A stretch of DNA of 30,350 nt from CAZEVY01 sp964515555 (GTDB taxonomy: Bacteria; Acidobacteriota; Terriglobia; Bryobacterales; Bryobacteraceae): contig CAZEVY010000064.1 in the NCBI GenBank assembly GCA_964515555.1, positions 1 to 30,350 of the forward strand, written 5' to 3'. The first letter of the stretch is position 1, and each line of letters begins with the position of its first letter. Below the pieces are notes generated by a model, which was not told the DNA's origin, ran no database searches, and saw only the letters and a list, made by a program, of their open reading frames with translations. The translations under genes and the position numbers were made by a program. Shown piece by piece: positions 7,910 through 15,140 of the stretch.

Positions 7910-9067
7910 ATGTCTGCCGCGTCCCTGATGAGAAGCCTCGTCGCGATCGCCGCCTTTCTGTGTTTCTCCGCTACCGGCTGGGCCCAGCACGGGTCGTTTT
8001 CCGGGCGCGTGAAGGGCCCGGACGGACAGTTACTCCAGAACGCCGTGATCAAGATCGAGCGGCTGGACATCCGGGGCAACTACCAGTGCAAGACAAACAA
8101 GAAGGGCGAGTACTTCCATACTGGAATCCCGCTGGGCGACTACAAGATCTCCGTCGAAGTCGGCGGAAAGGTCGCCGAGGTGGTGCCGAAGGTGCGGGCG
8201 CGCCTGGGCGACCCGGTGGAGGTCGATTTCGACCTGGAGGCCACCAAGAAGAAGGCCGAGGCGCTCCAGCGGGCCGCCGACTCCGGTCAACTCACCCAGG
8301 AGCAGACCCGCGAGATGACGCCCGAGCAGCGCGCCGCCTACGAGAAGCAGATGAAAGAGCGCGCCGCCCAGATGTCGAAGAACAAGGAGTTGAACGACGC
8401 CTTCAACGCCGGCATGCTGGCGCTCAACGCCAAGCAGTTCGACGCCGCCATCGAGCAGCTCGGCAAGGCCGCCGAGCTCGATCCCAAGCAGCACGTGGTG
8501 TGGGCCAACCTGGCGGAGTCCTACGTCGCGCGCGGCGCAACCAAGACCGGCGCCGACCAGGACGCCGACTTTACCAAGGGCATCGACGCCTACACCAAGG
8601 CCATCGAGCTGAAACCCGACGACGCCGGCTATCACAACAACTTCGGGCTGGCGTACGTGAAGGCCAAGAAGTACGCCGAGGCCCAGGCCGAGCTCGGCAA
8701 GGCCGCGCAGCTCGATCCTCCCAACGCCGCCAAGTATTACTACAATCTCGGCGCGATCCTGGTGAACACCGGCCAGCTCGAGCCCGCCGGCGAGGCCTTC
8801 AAGAAAGCCATCGAGGTCAACCCGAATCACGCCGACGCGCAGTATCAGTACGGCGTCTACCTGATCTCGAAGGCCACCACCACGCCGGACGGCAAGGTGA
8901 TTCCGCCGCCGGGAACCAAGGAAGCCTTCCAGAAGTACCTGGACCTGGCGCCGACCGGGATGTTCGCCGAGGGCGCCAAGGGCATGATCGCCACGCTCGA
9001 CGCCCAGTTGCAGACCAGCTACGAGAACCCCGACGCGAAGAAAAAGGGCGCCAAGAAGAAGAACTGA
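7910..9067 (+). CDS. Secreted carboxypeptidase-regulatory-like/TPR protein
   Basis: 385 residues. A signal peptide (about 1-29, ending SATGWAQ) is followed by a carboxypeptidase-regulatory-like beta sandwich (about 30-105: FSGRVKGPDGQ, TNKKGEYFHTGIPLGDY), a charged helical linker rich in Lys, Glu and Gln, then at least four TPR units (for example FDAAIEQLGKAAELDP, and YAEAQAELGKAAQLDP). It ends in a lysine-rich tail (KKKGAKKKN). The start is fixed by GGAGG at 7897-7901 and by the signal peptide, although the frame is open further upstream. This architecture is common in Acidobacteriota; the role is probably periplasmic protein interaction, with no enzyme signature. The next gene follows after 24 bp. 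Confidence 0.88.
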   Translation: MSAASLMRSLVAIAAFLCFSATGWAQHGSFSGRVKGPDGQLLQNAVIKIERLDIRGNYQCKTNKKGEYFHTGIPLGDYKISVEVGGKVAEVVPKVRARLGDPVEVDFDLEATKKKAEALQRAADSGQLTQEQTREMTPEQRAAYEKQMKERAAQMSKNKELNDAFNAGMLALNAKQFDAAIEQLGKAAELDPKQHVVWANLAESYVARGATKTGADQDADFTKGIDAYTKAIELKPDDAGYHNNFGLAYVKAKKYAEAQAELGKAAQLDPPNAAKYYYNLGAILVNTGQLEPAGEAFKKAIEVNPNHADAQYQYGVYLISKATTTPDGKVIPPPGTKEAFQKYLDLAPTGMFAEGAKGMIATLDAQLQTSYENPDAKKKGAKKKN

Positions 9068-9091
9068 CGCGCGCCGGCCGCGCGTACGGCC

Positions 9092-9373
9092 ATGGTCCGA
9101 ACAATCCTATACCTGCTGATCAGCGTCGTGCTGATCACGTTCCTGCGCGGCGTGATCGGGCTGATCACCAAGGCCGTCGGGCAGGCGTTCGAGCCGGAGA
9201 ATCGCGAAGCCGCACCCAAGGCTTCCCCGAAAGGATTCGGCGGCGAGCTCCGGCAGGACCCGGTTTGCGGGACGTTCGTTCCCATGGCCACGTCGCCAAC
9301 CAAGACCGTCCGCGACCAGGTCTACTATTTCTGCTCGTCCTCCTGCCGCGACAAGTTCCCGTCGGCGAATTGA
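9092..9373 (+). CDS. Small membrane-anchored YHS/TRASH-like metal-binding protein
   Basis: 93 residues. An N-terminal hydrophobic helix (about 4-25, ILYLLISVVLITFLRGVIGL) and a short linker lead to a cysteine module: DPVCGTFV, then YYFCSSSCRDKF. The C...C-x3-C pattern with DPVCG and YYFCS matches YHS/TRASH-like domains, which usually bind or sense metals such as copper. It follows the secreted TPR protein by 24 bp on the same strand and is likely cotranscribed. It ends 5 bp from the convergent SGNH gene. The metal and partner are unknown. Confidence 0.82.
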   Translation: MVRTILYLLISVVLITFLRGVIGLITKAVGQAFEPENREAAPKASPKGFGGELRQDPVCGTFVPMATSPTKTVRDQVYYFCSSSCRDKFPSAN

Positions 9374-9378
9374 TCCCG

Positions 9379-10473
9379 TCAGCGGTTTCCGGGCTTGATG
9401 TTCAGCGCCGACTGCACCTCCGGGAGCAGCAATTCGGCAACAAACCGGTGTCCATGCTCGTTCTGATGCCCCAGCGCCCCCGCGACATGATATCGGCTCG
9501 CGTCGCGGATGTAGAGGCGCCGGGCTTCCTCGCCGAGGGCCCGGCAGTCGGGTGTGAGGTCGCGGACCATCAGGCGCCGGCGCGCCCCCTGGTCGCGCCA
9601 GAACTCCCGCCAGGGCGACCGGAAGCCGCCGGGCTGGCATTCGGAATCGGAGGGAATGTAGACCAGCAGCAACCCGGCGGAGCGCTCGCGGGCGATCCTC
9701 GTCAGGTCGTCCAGGACGGCCTCCAGAATCCGTCTGGTATTGGATTCCGGCGCCTTGCGAGGCCCGGAACCGGACAGGCGGAGCGCCCCCGCCAGTTCGA
9801 CTGCTCGTAGCTTCGCGGCCGATTGGCCGAGTTGAAGCAGGTAAGGAGCAAGCCACGAAGCGCGTGGAACCGGCCGATTGGACACCTTGAGCACGCCGTC
9901 CCGAAGTTCCAGAAACGGCTTGGCGTAGCCAGCGAACTCGGCGGAGCGCACGCGCTCGAAGTCGGCGTTGGTGACCGCCAGCACGTGCAAGTCGTGGCGG
10001 GCGTTGGCGGCGTTGCGCCGGTACCAGAGATACATTTGGTCGATGCCGTAACCGCCCATGCCGAGGTTGACGGCGTCGATGCGAGGATCGAGAGCGGCGA
10101 GTTGGGCGCACCAGGCGTCTTCGTCCTTCACCGCGTAACCGTGGGTGAACGAATCGCCCGAACACAGTATCCGCAGCTTCCCCGGCGGCTTCTCCGGCGC
10201 CGTCTCGGCAACGCCCCGGAATCCCAGCGAGTTCGAGCTGAGCCCGATACCCGGCGCATACAGGTCCGGTATGCGAAGGCCGGGCGCGCTCACCCATCCG
10301 ATTTCCGGATCGTACTTCGTGTGTTTCCGTTCGGCCATCATGACCCGGGAGGTTCTCAGGATTCCGCCCGCCAGCAGCGCGACGCTGGCGAGTCCCTCCA
10401 GCAGGGCGAACAACAGAACGGAGGCGGCCAGCATCAGCATGCCGGTCCAAAAGAACCGCCGCGGCCGGGGCAT
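9379..10473 (-). CDS. SGNH/GDSL-type hydrolase, membrane-anchored
   Basis: 364 residues. A short basic N-terminus and a hydrophobic helix (about 8-37) suggest a membrane anchor. Block I is CSGDSFTHG with candidate nucleophile Ser108; LGMGGYGIDQ follows as the block II-like glycine region, and VTNADF may stand for the block III asparagine. A His-rich HQNEHGHRF near the C-terminus could supply the catalytic histidine. The family includes esterases and carbohydrate deacetylases or acetyltransferase partners; the substrate cannot be read from sequence. ATG 10473 begins directly at the basic-hydrophobic start; the frame is open upstream with low-complexity codons. Divergent from the glycoside hydrolase gene. 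Confidence 0.8.
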   Translation of the reverse strand: MPRPRRFFWTGMLMLAASVLLFALLEGLASVALLAGGILRTSRVMMAERKHTKYDPEIGWVSAPGLRIPDLYAPGIGLSSNSLGFRGVAETAPEKPPGKLRILCSGDSFTHGYAVKDEDAWCAQLAALDPRIDAVNLGMGGYGIDQMYLWYRRNAANARHDLHVLAVTNADFERVRSAEFAGYAKPFLELRDGVLKVSNRPVPRASWLAPYLLQLGQSAAKLRAVELAGALRLSGSGPRKAPESNTRRILEAVLDDLTRIARERSAGLLLVYIPSDSECQPGGFRSPWREFWRDQGARRRLMVRDLTPDCRALGEEARRLYIRDASRYHVAGALGHQNEHGHRFVAELLLPEVQSALNIKPGNR

Positions 10474-10536
10474 GGGCGTGATTCTCGCATAGTCGGCGCG
10501 GGGGGCGTCGCGGCTCCCCTGGACGCACGGTTGCGG

Positions 10537-10542
10537 CATACT
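10537..10542 (+). promoter_or_regulatory. Weak -10-like hexamer before the glycoside hydrolase gene
   Basis: CATACT ends 7 nt before ATG 10550. It fits the spacing seen at other start codons in the window, but the hexamer is imperfect and CAGG just before the ATG could act as a weak ribosome site. Confidence 0.25.
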
Positions 10543-10549
10543 GGCCAGG

Positions 10550-12067
10550 ATGACCACGCGCCGCGGGTTCCTCTCCGCCTGGGCGGCCGCGCCGGCGCTG
10601 GCGCAATCGCCCGCGCGCGTCGAGCAGTGGGGGCTGTTCGAGTCCTCCTTCCGCGGCCCGCAGTCGGACAATCCGTTCGCCGGCGTCGTGCTCACGGTGC
10701 GTTTCCGGCGAGGCGACCGCCTCATGGAAGCCGACGGCTTTTACGACGGCTCGGGCGACTACCGCGTCCGCTTCTCGCCGCCCGAACAGGGCGAGTGGAC
10801 CTGGGAGACGCACAGCAACGCCCGCGACCTGTCGGGCCGGCGGGGAAGTTTCCTGTGCGTCGGGCCGGGACGCGGGAATCGCGGGCCGGTCCAGGTGCGG
10901 GAGACGCATCACTTCGCGTACGCCGATGGCTCGGCGTACCGGCCCTTCGGCACCACCTGTTACGCGTGGACGCACCAGACGCCCGAGCTCCAGCAGCAGA
11001 CGCTGGCGACGCTCGCGAAATCGCCGTTCAACAAGATGCGCATGTGCGTTTTTCCGAAGCACTACGCCTACAACGCCAACGAGCCGCAACTGTATCCGTT
11101 CGCGCGCGACGCCCAGGGCAAGAGCGACTTCACCCGCCCGAACCCCGCCTTCTGGCGGCACATCGAAACCCGCATCCTCGGCTTGCAGCGCCTCGGCATC
11201 GAGGCCGACCTGATCCTGTTCCATCCCTACGACCGCTGGGGCTTCGCCAACATGGGGCCGGATGCCGACGCGCGCTACGTGCGCTACGCCGTCGCGCGCA
11301 TGGCGGCCTATCGTAACGTGTGGTGGTCGATGGCGAACGAGTACAACTTCGTCAAGACCCGCACCGTGGAGGAATGGGAGCGCCTCGCGGCGCTCGTGAG
11401 GTCGAAGGACCCCTACGGGCGGCTGATGTCGATCCACAACGGCGGCGAGCTGGAGAATCTCTACGACCACACGCGACCGTGGATCACGCACGTCAGCGTG
11501 CAAAGCCGCCAGATGACGCTCGGGCGCACGCTGCGCGAGCGCTATCGCAAGCCGGTGATCTACGACGAGTGCCAGTACGAAGGCAACCTGCCGCGGCGCT
11601 GGGGCGACATTTCGGCGAGGGAAATGACCCATCGCTTCTGGCAGGCGGCGATGGAGGGCTGCTATGCCGGACACGGCGAAACGTATCTTCCTCCACCGGC
11701 CCCGGCGGGCCTCGCGCCCGGCGACGTCATCTGGTGGTCGAAGGGCGGCGTGCTGCGCGGCGAGAGCGCGCCGCGCATCGCGTTCCTGCGGCGAATCCTC
11801 GAGGAAGGGCCGGCGCGCGGACTGGCGCCGCGCGTCTCGTACTATCCGTCGGCGGGCGTCGAGGGCGAGTATTACCTCTACTATTTCGATTTTCACCAGC
11901 CGGCGTCGTACGCCTTCGAACTGCCGAAGTCCGGGCGATTCCGCGTCGACCTCATCGACCCCTGGGAGATGACGGTCGCGCCGGTCGCGGGCGAGTTTCA
12001 AGGCGAGGCGCGGGTGGACCTGCCCTCGCGCCCGTACCTGGCGGCGCGCTGCCGGAGGGTCGGCTGA
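10550..12067 (+). CDS. Tat-exported DUF5060/DUF4038-type glycoside hydrolase
   Basis: 505 residues. The N-terminus has a twin-arginine-like signal (MTTRRGFLSAWAAAPALAQ). A DUF5060-type beta domain (about 22-110; VEQWGLFESSF, FYDGSGDYRVRF) precedes a TIM barrel (about 115-420) like the DUF4038 family, and a small C-terminal beta domain resembling DUF5605 (YYLYYFDFHQPASYAF). Glu264 in WWSMANEYNF and Glu340 in VIYDECQYEG occupy the places expected for acid/base and nucleophile of a retaining clan-A enzyme. Substrate is not predictable; plant or microbial polysaccharide is plausible. The gene is followed by a 9-bp-stem hairpin and then glcE, so the two are probably separate units. Confidence 0.87.
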   Translation: MTTRRGFLSAWAAAPALAQSPARVEQWGLFESSFRGPQSDNPFAGVVLTVRFRRGDRLMEADGFYDGSGDYRVRFSPPEQGEWTWETHSNARDLSGRRGSFLCVGPGRGNRGPVQVRETHHFAYADGSAYRPFGTTCYAWTHQTPELQQQTLATLAKSPFNKMRMCVFPKHYAYNANEPQLYPFARDAQGKSDFTRPNPAFWRHIETRILGLQRLGIEADLILFHPYDRWGFANMGPDADARYVRYAVARMAAYRNVWWSMANEYNFVKTRTVEEWERLAALVRSKDPYGRLMSIHNGGELENLYDHTRPWITHVSVQSRQMTLGRTLRERYRKPVIYDECQYEGNLPRRWGDISAREMTHRFWQAAMEGCYAGHGETYLPPPAPAGLAPGDVIWWSKGGVLRGESAPRIAFLRRILEEGPARGLAPRVSYYPSAGVEGEYYLYYFDFHQPASYAFELPKSGRFRVDLIDPWEMTVAPVAGEFQGEARVDLPSRPYLAARCRRVG

Positions 12068-12096
12068 GCGCACGCGCCGCGGCTGTGGCGTGCGCT
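12067..12096 (+). terminator. Inverted repeat after the glycoside hydrolase gene
   Basis: AGCGCACGC (12067-12075) and GCGTGCGCT (12088-12096) form a perfect 9-bp stem with a 12-nt loop, starting at the last base of the stop codon. The following bases are CGTTCC, so there is no strong T-tract; termination may be weak or factor-assisted. Confidence 0.45.
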
Positions 12097-12115
12097 CGTT
12101 CCATGAAGAGCGCGT

Positions 12116-13252
12116 GTGCCATCATGTGACTTGCCGATTGAGCGGCCCGACACTCCCGAGCGTCTCGCCGGGCTTCTCGCTTCCGCCGCCGCCGCGGGCC
12201 GCACCATCGCACTGAACGGGGCGTCGAGCAAACGCCGCTTCGGCGGGCCGGTCGCGGAGGCGGACGTCGACGTCTCCACCACCGCCCTGCGGCGTGTGCT
12301 GCGCTACGAGCCGGGCGACCTCACCGTCAGCGTCGAGGCCGGACTGCCTTACGCCGAGCTGAGCGCGATTCTGGCGGCGAATCGCCAGATGCTCCCGCTC
12401 GATCCGCCCTTCGCGGCGAGCGCGACCATCGGCGGCGTGGTGGCGGCGAACTCCAGCGGCCCACGGCGCCGGCAGTTCGGCACGGCGCGCGACCACGTGA
12501 TCGGCATACGATTCGCGACGCTCGAAGGCGAGCTCGTGGACTCGGGCGGCATGGTGGTGAAGAACGTCGCTGGACTCGACATGGGGAAGCTCATGATCGG
12601 GTCATTCGGGACTCTGGCTGCAATCGCCGTGGTGAATCTGCGCGTGCATCCCGTGCCGGCGCGGTCGCGGACGTTTCTGCTCGGCTTCGACGACGCCAGG
12701 GGCGCGATGGCCGCGCGCGACGGTCTGCTGCGCGGGCCGCTACCTCCCGTGGCGCTGGACCTGTTGAATCCCGCCGCCGCGCAGCGTATCGGAAGGTCCG
12801 GCTGGCTGCTGGCGGCGCAGGCGCAGGGCAACCAGGGGGTCGTGGACCGCTTCGCCGCCACGCTCTCGGGCGCGGAAGTTCTCGAAGGCGACGAGGAATC
12901 GCGGTTCTGGAAGACGGTCCGGGAGTTCACGCCGGCCTTCCTCGACGAGCACCCGGAGGGCGCGGTCGTGCGCCTCAGCGCGACGCTGTCGGCCATGGAA
13001 TCGCCGGTCGCCGATATCGCCGAGCCTGTGGTTTCGCGCGCGGCCAACGGAGTGCTGTACGCGCACTTTGACGGCTGCGCGGCGGCGCAGGAGTGTCTGC
13101 GAGGCCGCCGCGGAGTGATCGAATCGGCGCCGCCGGGGCGATGCGAGCTGTGGCCGGAGCCGGGCGCCGACCTGGCGCTGATGAAGCGCATCAAGGGCAT
13201 GCTCGATCCCGAGGCGTTGCTCAACCGGGGGCGATTGTATGGGCGCATTTGA
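12116..13252 (+). CDS. glcE: Glycolate oxidase FAD-binding subunit GlcE
   Basis: 378 residues of the FAD_binding_4 class. The conserved parts are visible: LNGASSKRRFG, YEPGDLTVSVEAGLPY, LPLDPPF, SATIGGVVAANSSGPRRRQF, VVKNVAGLDMGKLMIGSFG. The length and order match GlcE rather than the longer GlcD. With GlcD and GlcF it forms the membrane-associated glycolate (2-hydroxyacid) oxidase that makes glyoxylate. The stop region overlaps glcF by 14 bp, so translation is coupled. The start is uncertain: GTG 12116 has only a poor AAGAG nearby, and TTG 12131 follows a CATCAT hexamer and would also keep the whole domain. No glcD lies upstream; the preceding gene is the glycoside hydrolase. Confidence 0.88.
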   Translation: MPSCDLPIERPDTPERLAGLLASAAAAGRTIALNGASSKRRFGGPVAEADVDVSTTALRRVLRYEPGDLTVSVEAGLPYAELSAILAANRQMLPLDPPFAASATIGGVVAANSSGPRRRQFGTARDHVIGIRFATLEGELVDSGGMVVKNVAGLDMGKLMIGSFGTLAAIAVVNLRVHPVPARSRTFLLGFDDARGAMAARDGLLRGPLPPVALDLLNPAAAQRIGRSGWLLAAQAQGNQGVVDRFAATLSGAEVLEGDEESRFWKTVREFTPAFLDEHPEGAVVRLSATLSAMESPVADIAEPVVSRAANGVLYAHFDGCAAAQECLRGRRGVIESAPPGRCELWPEPGADLALMKRIKGMLDPEALLNRGRLYGRI

Positions 13253-14495
13253 AGCGCGTCTCGACAAGTGCGTTCACTGCGGCCTGTGCCTGAACGCCTG
13301 CCCCACCTATCGCGAGCGGGGCCTGGAGATGGACTCGCCGCGCGGCCGCATCTACCAGATGGTCCAGGTGGCGGGCGGCGCGCCGGTGACGGCGTCGTAC
13401 GTCGAGCACATCGAGCTGTGCCTGGCCTGCCGCGGCTGCGAGACGGCGTGCCCGTCGGGGGTCGAGTACGGACTGCTGGTGGAGGAGGCGCGGGCGCGGA
13501 TCGAAGAGGCGGTCCCGCGCTCGTTCGGCGCGCGCCTTCTTCGGCGATTCGTGTTCGCCTGGCTGCTCCCCTCGCGCTGGATGCTGCGCTGCGCGGGTCT
13601 GTCGCTCTTCCTCTACCAGCGGCTCGGCATCGACCGGCTGCATCGCGGCGGCATCTTCGAGCTGACTCCGAAAGCGCAACTGCCGACCTTCTTCCGGCAT
13701 TACGGCAAGGTCTTTCCGGCTGAAGGCGAGCGGCGGTATCGCGTGGCGCTGCTCGGCGGCTGCATCGCCAACGTGTGCTTCGCGCGGCTGAACGAGGCCA
13801 CCGTCCGCGTGCTGCAAAAGAACGGCTGCGAGGTGCACGTGCCCGAGGCGCAGACCTGCTGCGGCGCCCTGCACGTGCATTCGGGACTCCGCGAGCTCGC
13901 GCGCCGGCAGGCCCGGCGCAACATCGACGCGCTCTCCGGCGGCGGCTACGACGCCATCCTCACTAACGCCGCTGGATGCGGGTCGACCCTGAAGGAGTAT
14001 CACGAGCTGTTGGAGCACGACGACCGCGCGCGGAAGTTCTCGTCGCTGGTGAAGGACGTCAACGAATTCCTGGCCTCCATCGAGCTGAACCGTGACTTCG
14101 GCGAGGTGCGCGCGCTGGTGACCTACCAGGATTCCTGTCACCTGGCGCACGGGCAGAAGGTGCGCGCGGCGCCGCGGGCGCTGCTGGCGGCGGTGCCGGG
14201 GATCGAGTTGCGCGAGATGCCGGGGTCGGACCTGTGCTGCGGGAGCGCGGGGATCTATAACGTCGTACAGAACGAGATGGCGATGTCGCTGCTCGACTCG
14301 AAAATGCAGTCGGTGGAGACGACCGGGGCGTCGATGGTGGTCACCGCGAATCCGGGGTGCATGCTGCAACTGGAGGCGGGAGTGCGCCGGCACGGCCGCG
14401 GCCAGCGGGTCGCGCACGTGGTGGAGATACTCGACGAGGCCTATCGCGGGGCCGGGATGTCCACCGCGGCTCGGGAGAGCCGCCCCACTGTATGA
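13239..14495 (+). CDS. glcF: Glycolate oxidase iron-sulfur subunit GlcF
   Basis: 418 residues. Two ferredoxin-type cluster motifs lie at the N-terminus: CVHCGLCLNACP and CLACRGCETACPSG. Two CCG-type cysteine-rich domains follow (AQTCCGALHVHSG; DSCHLAHGQ; GSDLCCGSAG; NPGCMLQ). This is the electron-transfer subunit that passes electrons from the flavin subunits to the quinone pool. It overlaps glcE by 14 bp. A 7-bp hairpin (14466-14483) near the end of the gene may be chance. The reader should expect glcD elsewhere in the genome. Confidence 0.93.
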   Translation: MGAFEARLDKCVHCGLCLNACPTYRERGLEMDSPRGRIYQMVQVAGGAPVTASYVEHIELCLACRGCETACPSGVEYGLLVEEARARIEEAVPRSFGARLLRRFVFAWLLPSRWMLRCAGLSLFLYQRLGIDRLHRGGIFELTPKAQLPTFFRHYGKVFPAEGERRYRVALLGGCIANVCFARLNEATVRVLQKNGCEVHVPEAQTCCGALHVHSGLRELARRQARRNIDALSGGGYDAILTNAAGCGSTLKEYHELLEHDDRARKFSSLVKDVNEFLASIELNRDFGEVRALVTYQDSCHLAHGQKVRAAPRALLAAVPGIELREMPGSDLCCGSAGIYNVVQNEMAMSLLDSKMQSVETTGASMVVTANPGCMLQLEAGVRRHGRGQRVAHVVEILDEAYRGAGMSTAARESRPTV

Positions 14496-14496
14496 T
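14491..14496 (+). promoter_or_regulatory. Possible -10 element for clpP
   Basis: TATGAT, preceded by TG without the usual one-base spacer, overlaps the glcF stop and ends 23 nt before ATG 14520. No -35 is evident. It would let clpP be expressed apart from glcEF. Confidence 0.35.
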
Positions 14497-14519
14497 GGGA
14501 GGTTGGGGGTTAACCATCC

Positions 14520-15134
14520 ATGAACAACTCCGTTCTCGTGCCCATGGTGGTCGAGCAGACCTCCCGGGGCGAGCGGGCGTTCGACATCTATTCGCGCCTG
14601 CTCAAAGAGAACATCATTTTTCTCGGGACTCCGATTGACGACCAGGTTGCCAACCTGGTCATCGCACAGATGCTGTTTCTGGCGGCCGAGGACCCGGAGA
14701 AGGACATCTCGCTCTACATCAACTCGCCGGGCGGCTCCATCACCGCGGGCCTGGCCATCCTCGACACCATGCGGCTGATCGAGCCCGACATCGTGACCTA
14801 CTGCGTGGGCCAGGCGGCCTCGATGGCGGCGGTGCTGCTCGCCTGCGGCGCCAAGGGCAAGCGCTACAGCCTGCCGCACTCGCGCATCCTGATTCACCAG
14901 CCGTCGATGAGCGGACTGGCGGGCCAGGCCACCGACATCGACATCTACGCGCGCGAGATCCTGCGCATGCGCAAGACGCTGAACGAGGTGCTGGCCGAGG
15001 CCACCAGCCAGGAGGTGGACAAGGTGGCGCGCGACGTCGACCGCGACTACATCATGGACCCCGAGCAGGCGCTCGAATACGGCATGATCGACCGCATCGT
15101 CGCCAGCCGGGAAGCGCCCGGCGCCCCCCGATAA
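14520..15134 (+). CDS. clpP: ATP-dependent Clp protease proteolytic subunit
   Basis: 204 residues, full length for ClpP. The catalytic serine is Ser101 in VGQAASMAA and the histidine His126 in SRILIHQP; the aspartate lies in RDVDRD (171-176). YINSPGGSITAGLAI and the PEQALEYGMIDRI end are typical. It forms the tetradecameric degradation chamber fed by ClpX, ClpA or ClpC. No trigger factor, clpX or lon lies beside it, which differs from the common tig-clpP-clpX order. An M20 peptidase starts 6 bp after the stop, so the two are probably cotranscribed. Confidence 0.97.
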   Translation: MNNSVLVPMVVEQTSRGERAFDIYSRLLKENIIFLGTPIDDQVANLVIAQMLFLAAEDPEKDISLYINSPGGSITAGLAILDTMRLIEPDIVTYCVGQAASMAAVLLACGAKGKRYSLPHSRILIHQPSMSGLAGQATDIDIYAREILRMRKTLNEVLAEATSQEVDKVARDVDRDYIMDPEQALEYGMIDRIVASREAPGAPR

Positions 15135-15140
15135 AGGCTA

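Noticed and set aside
7910..9067. Repetitive TPR coding segments as DNA repeats
   Set aside because: Similarity is at protein level (Ala/Lys/Glu-rich TPR helices); no exact DNA repeat array is present.
9107..12073. A 988-codon open frame on the minus strand
   Set aside because: It is antisense to the glycoside hydrolase and crosses the SGNH gene in another frame; its translation is Arg/Ala/Pro-rich without domains. Long antisense frames are expected at this GC.
14466..14483. 7-bp hairpin with a GGGA loop near the end of glcF
   Set aside because: It is inside the coding sequence, has no T-tract and is short enough to be chance in GC-rich DNA.
13221..14897. A 558-codon frame on the minus strand opposite glcF and clpP
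   Set aside because: His/Arg-rich mirror of two clearly coding genes with full family motifs on the plus strand.
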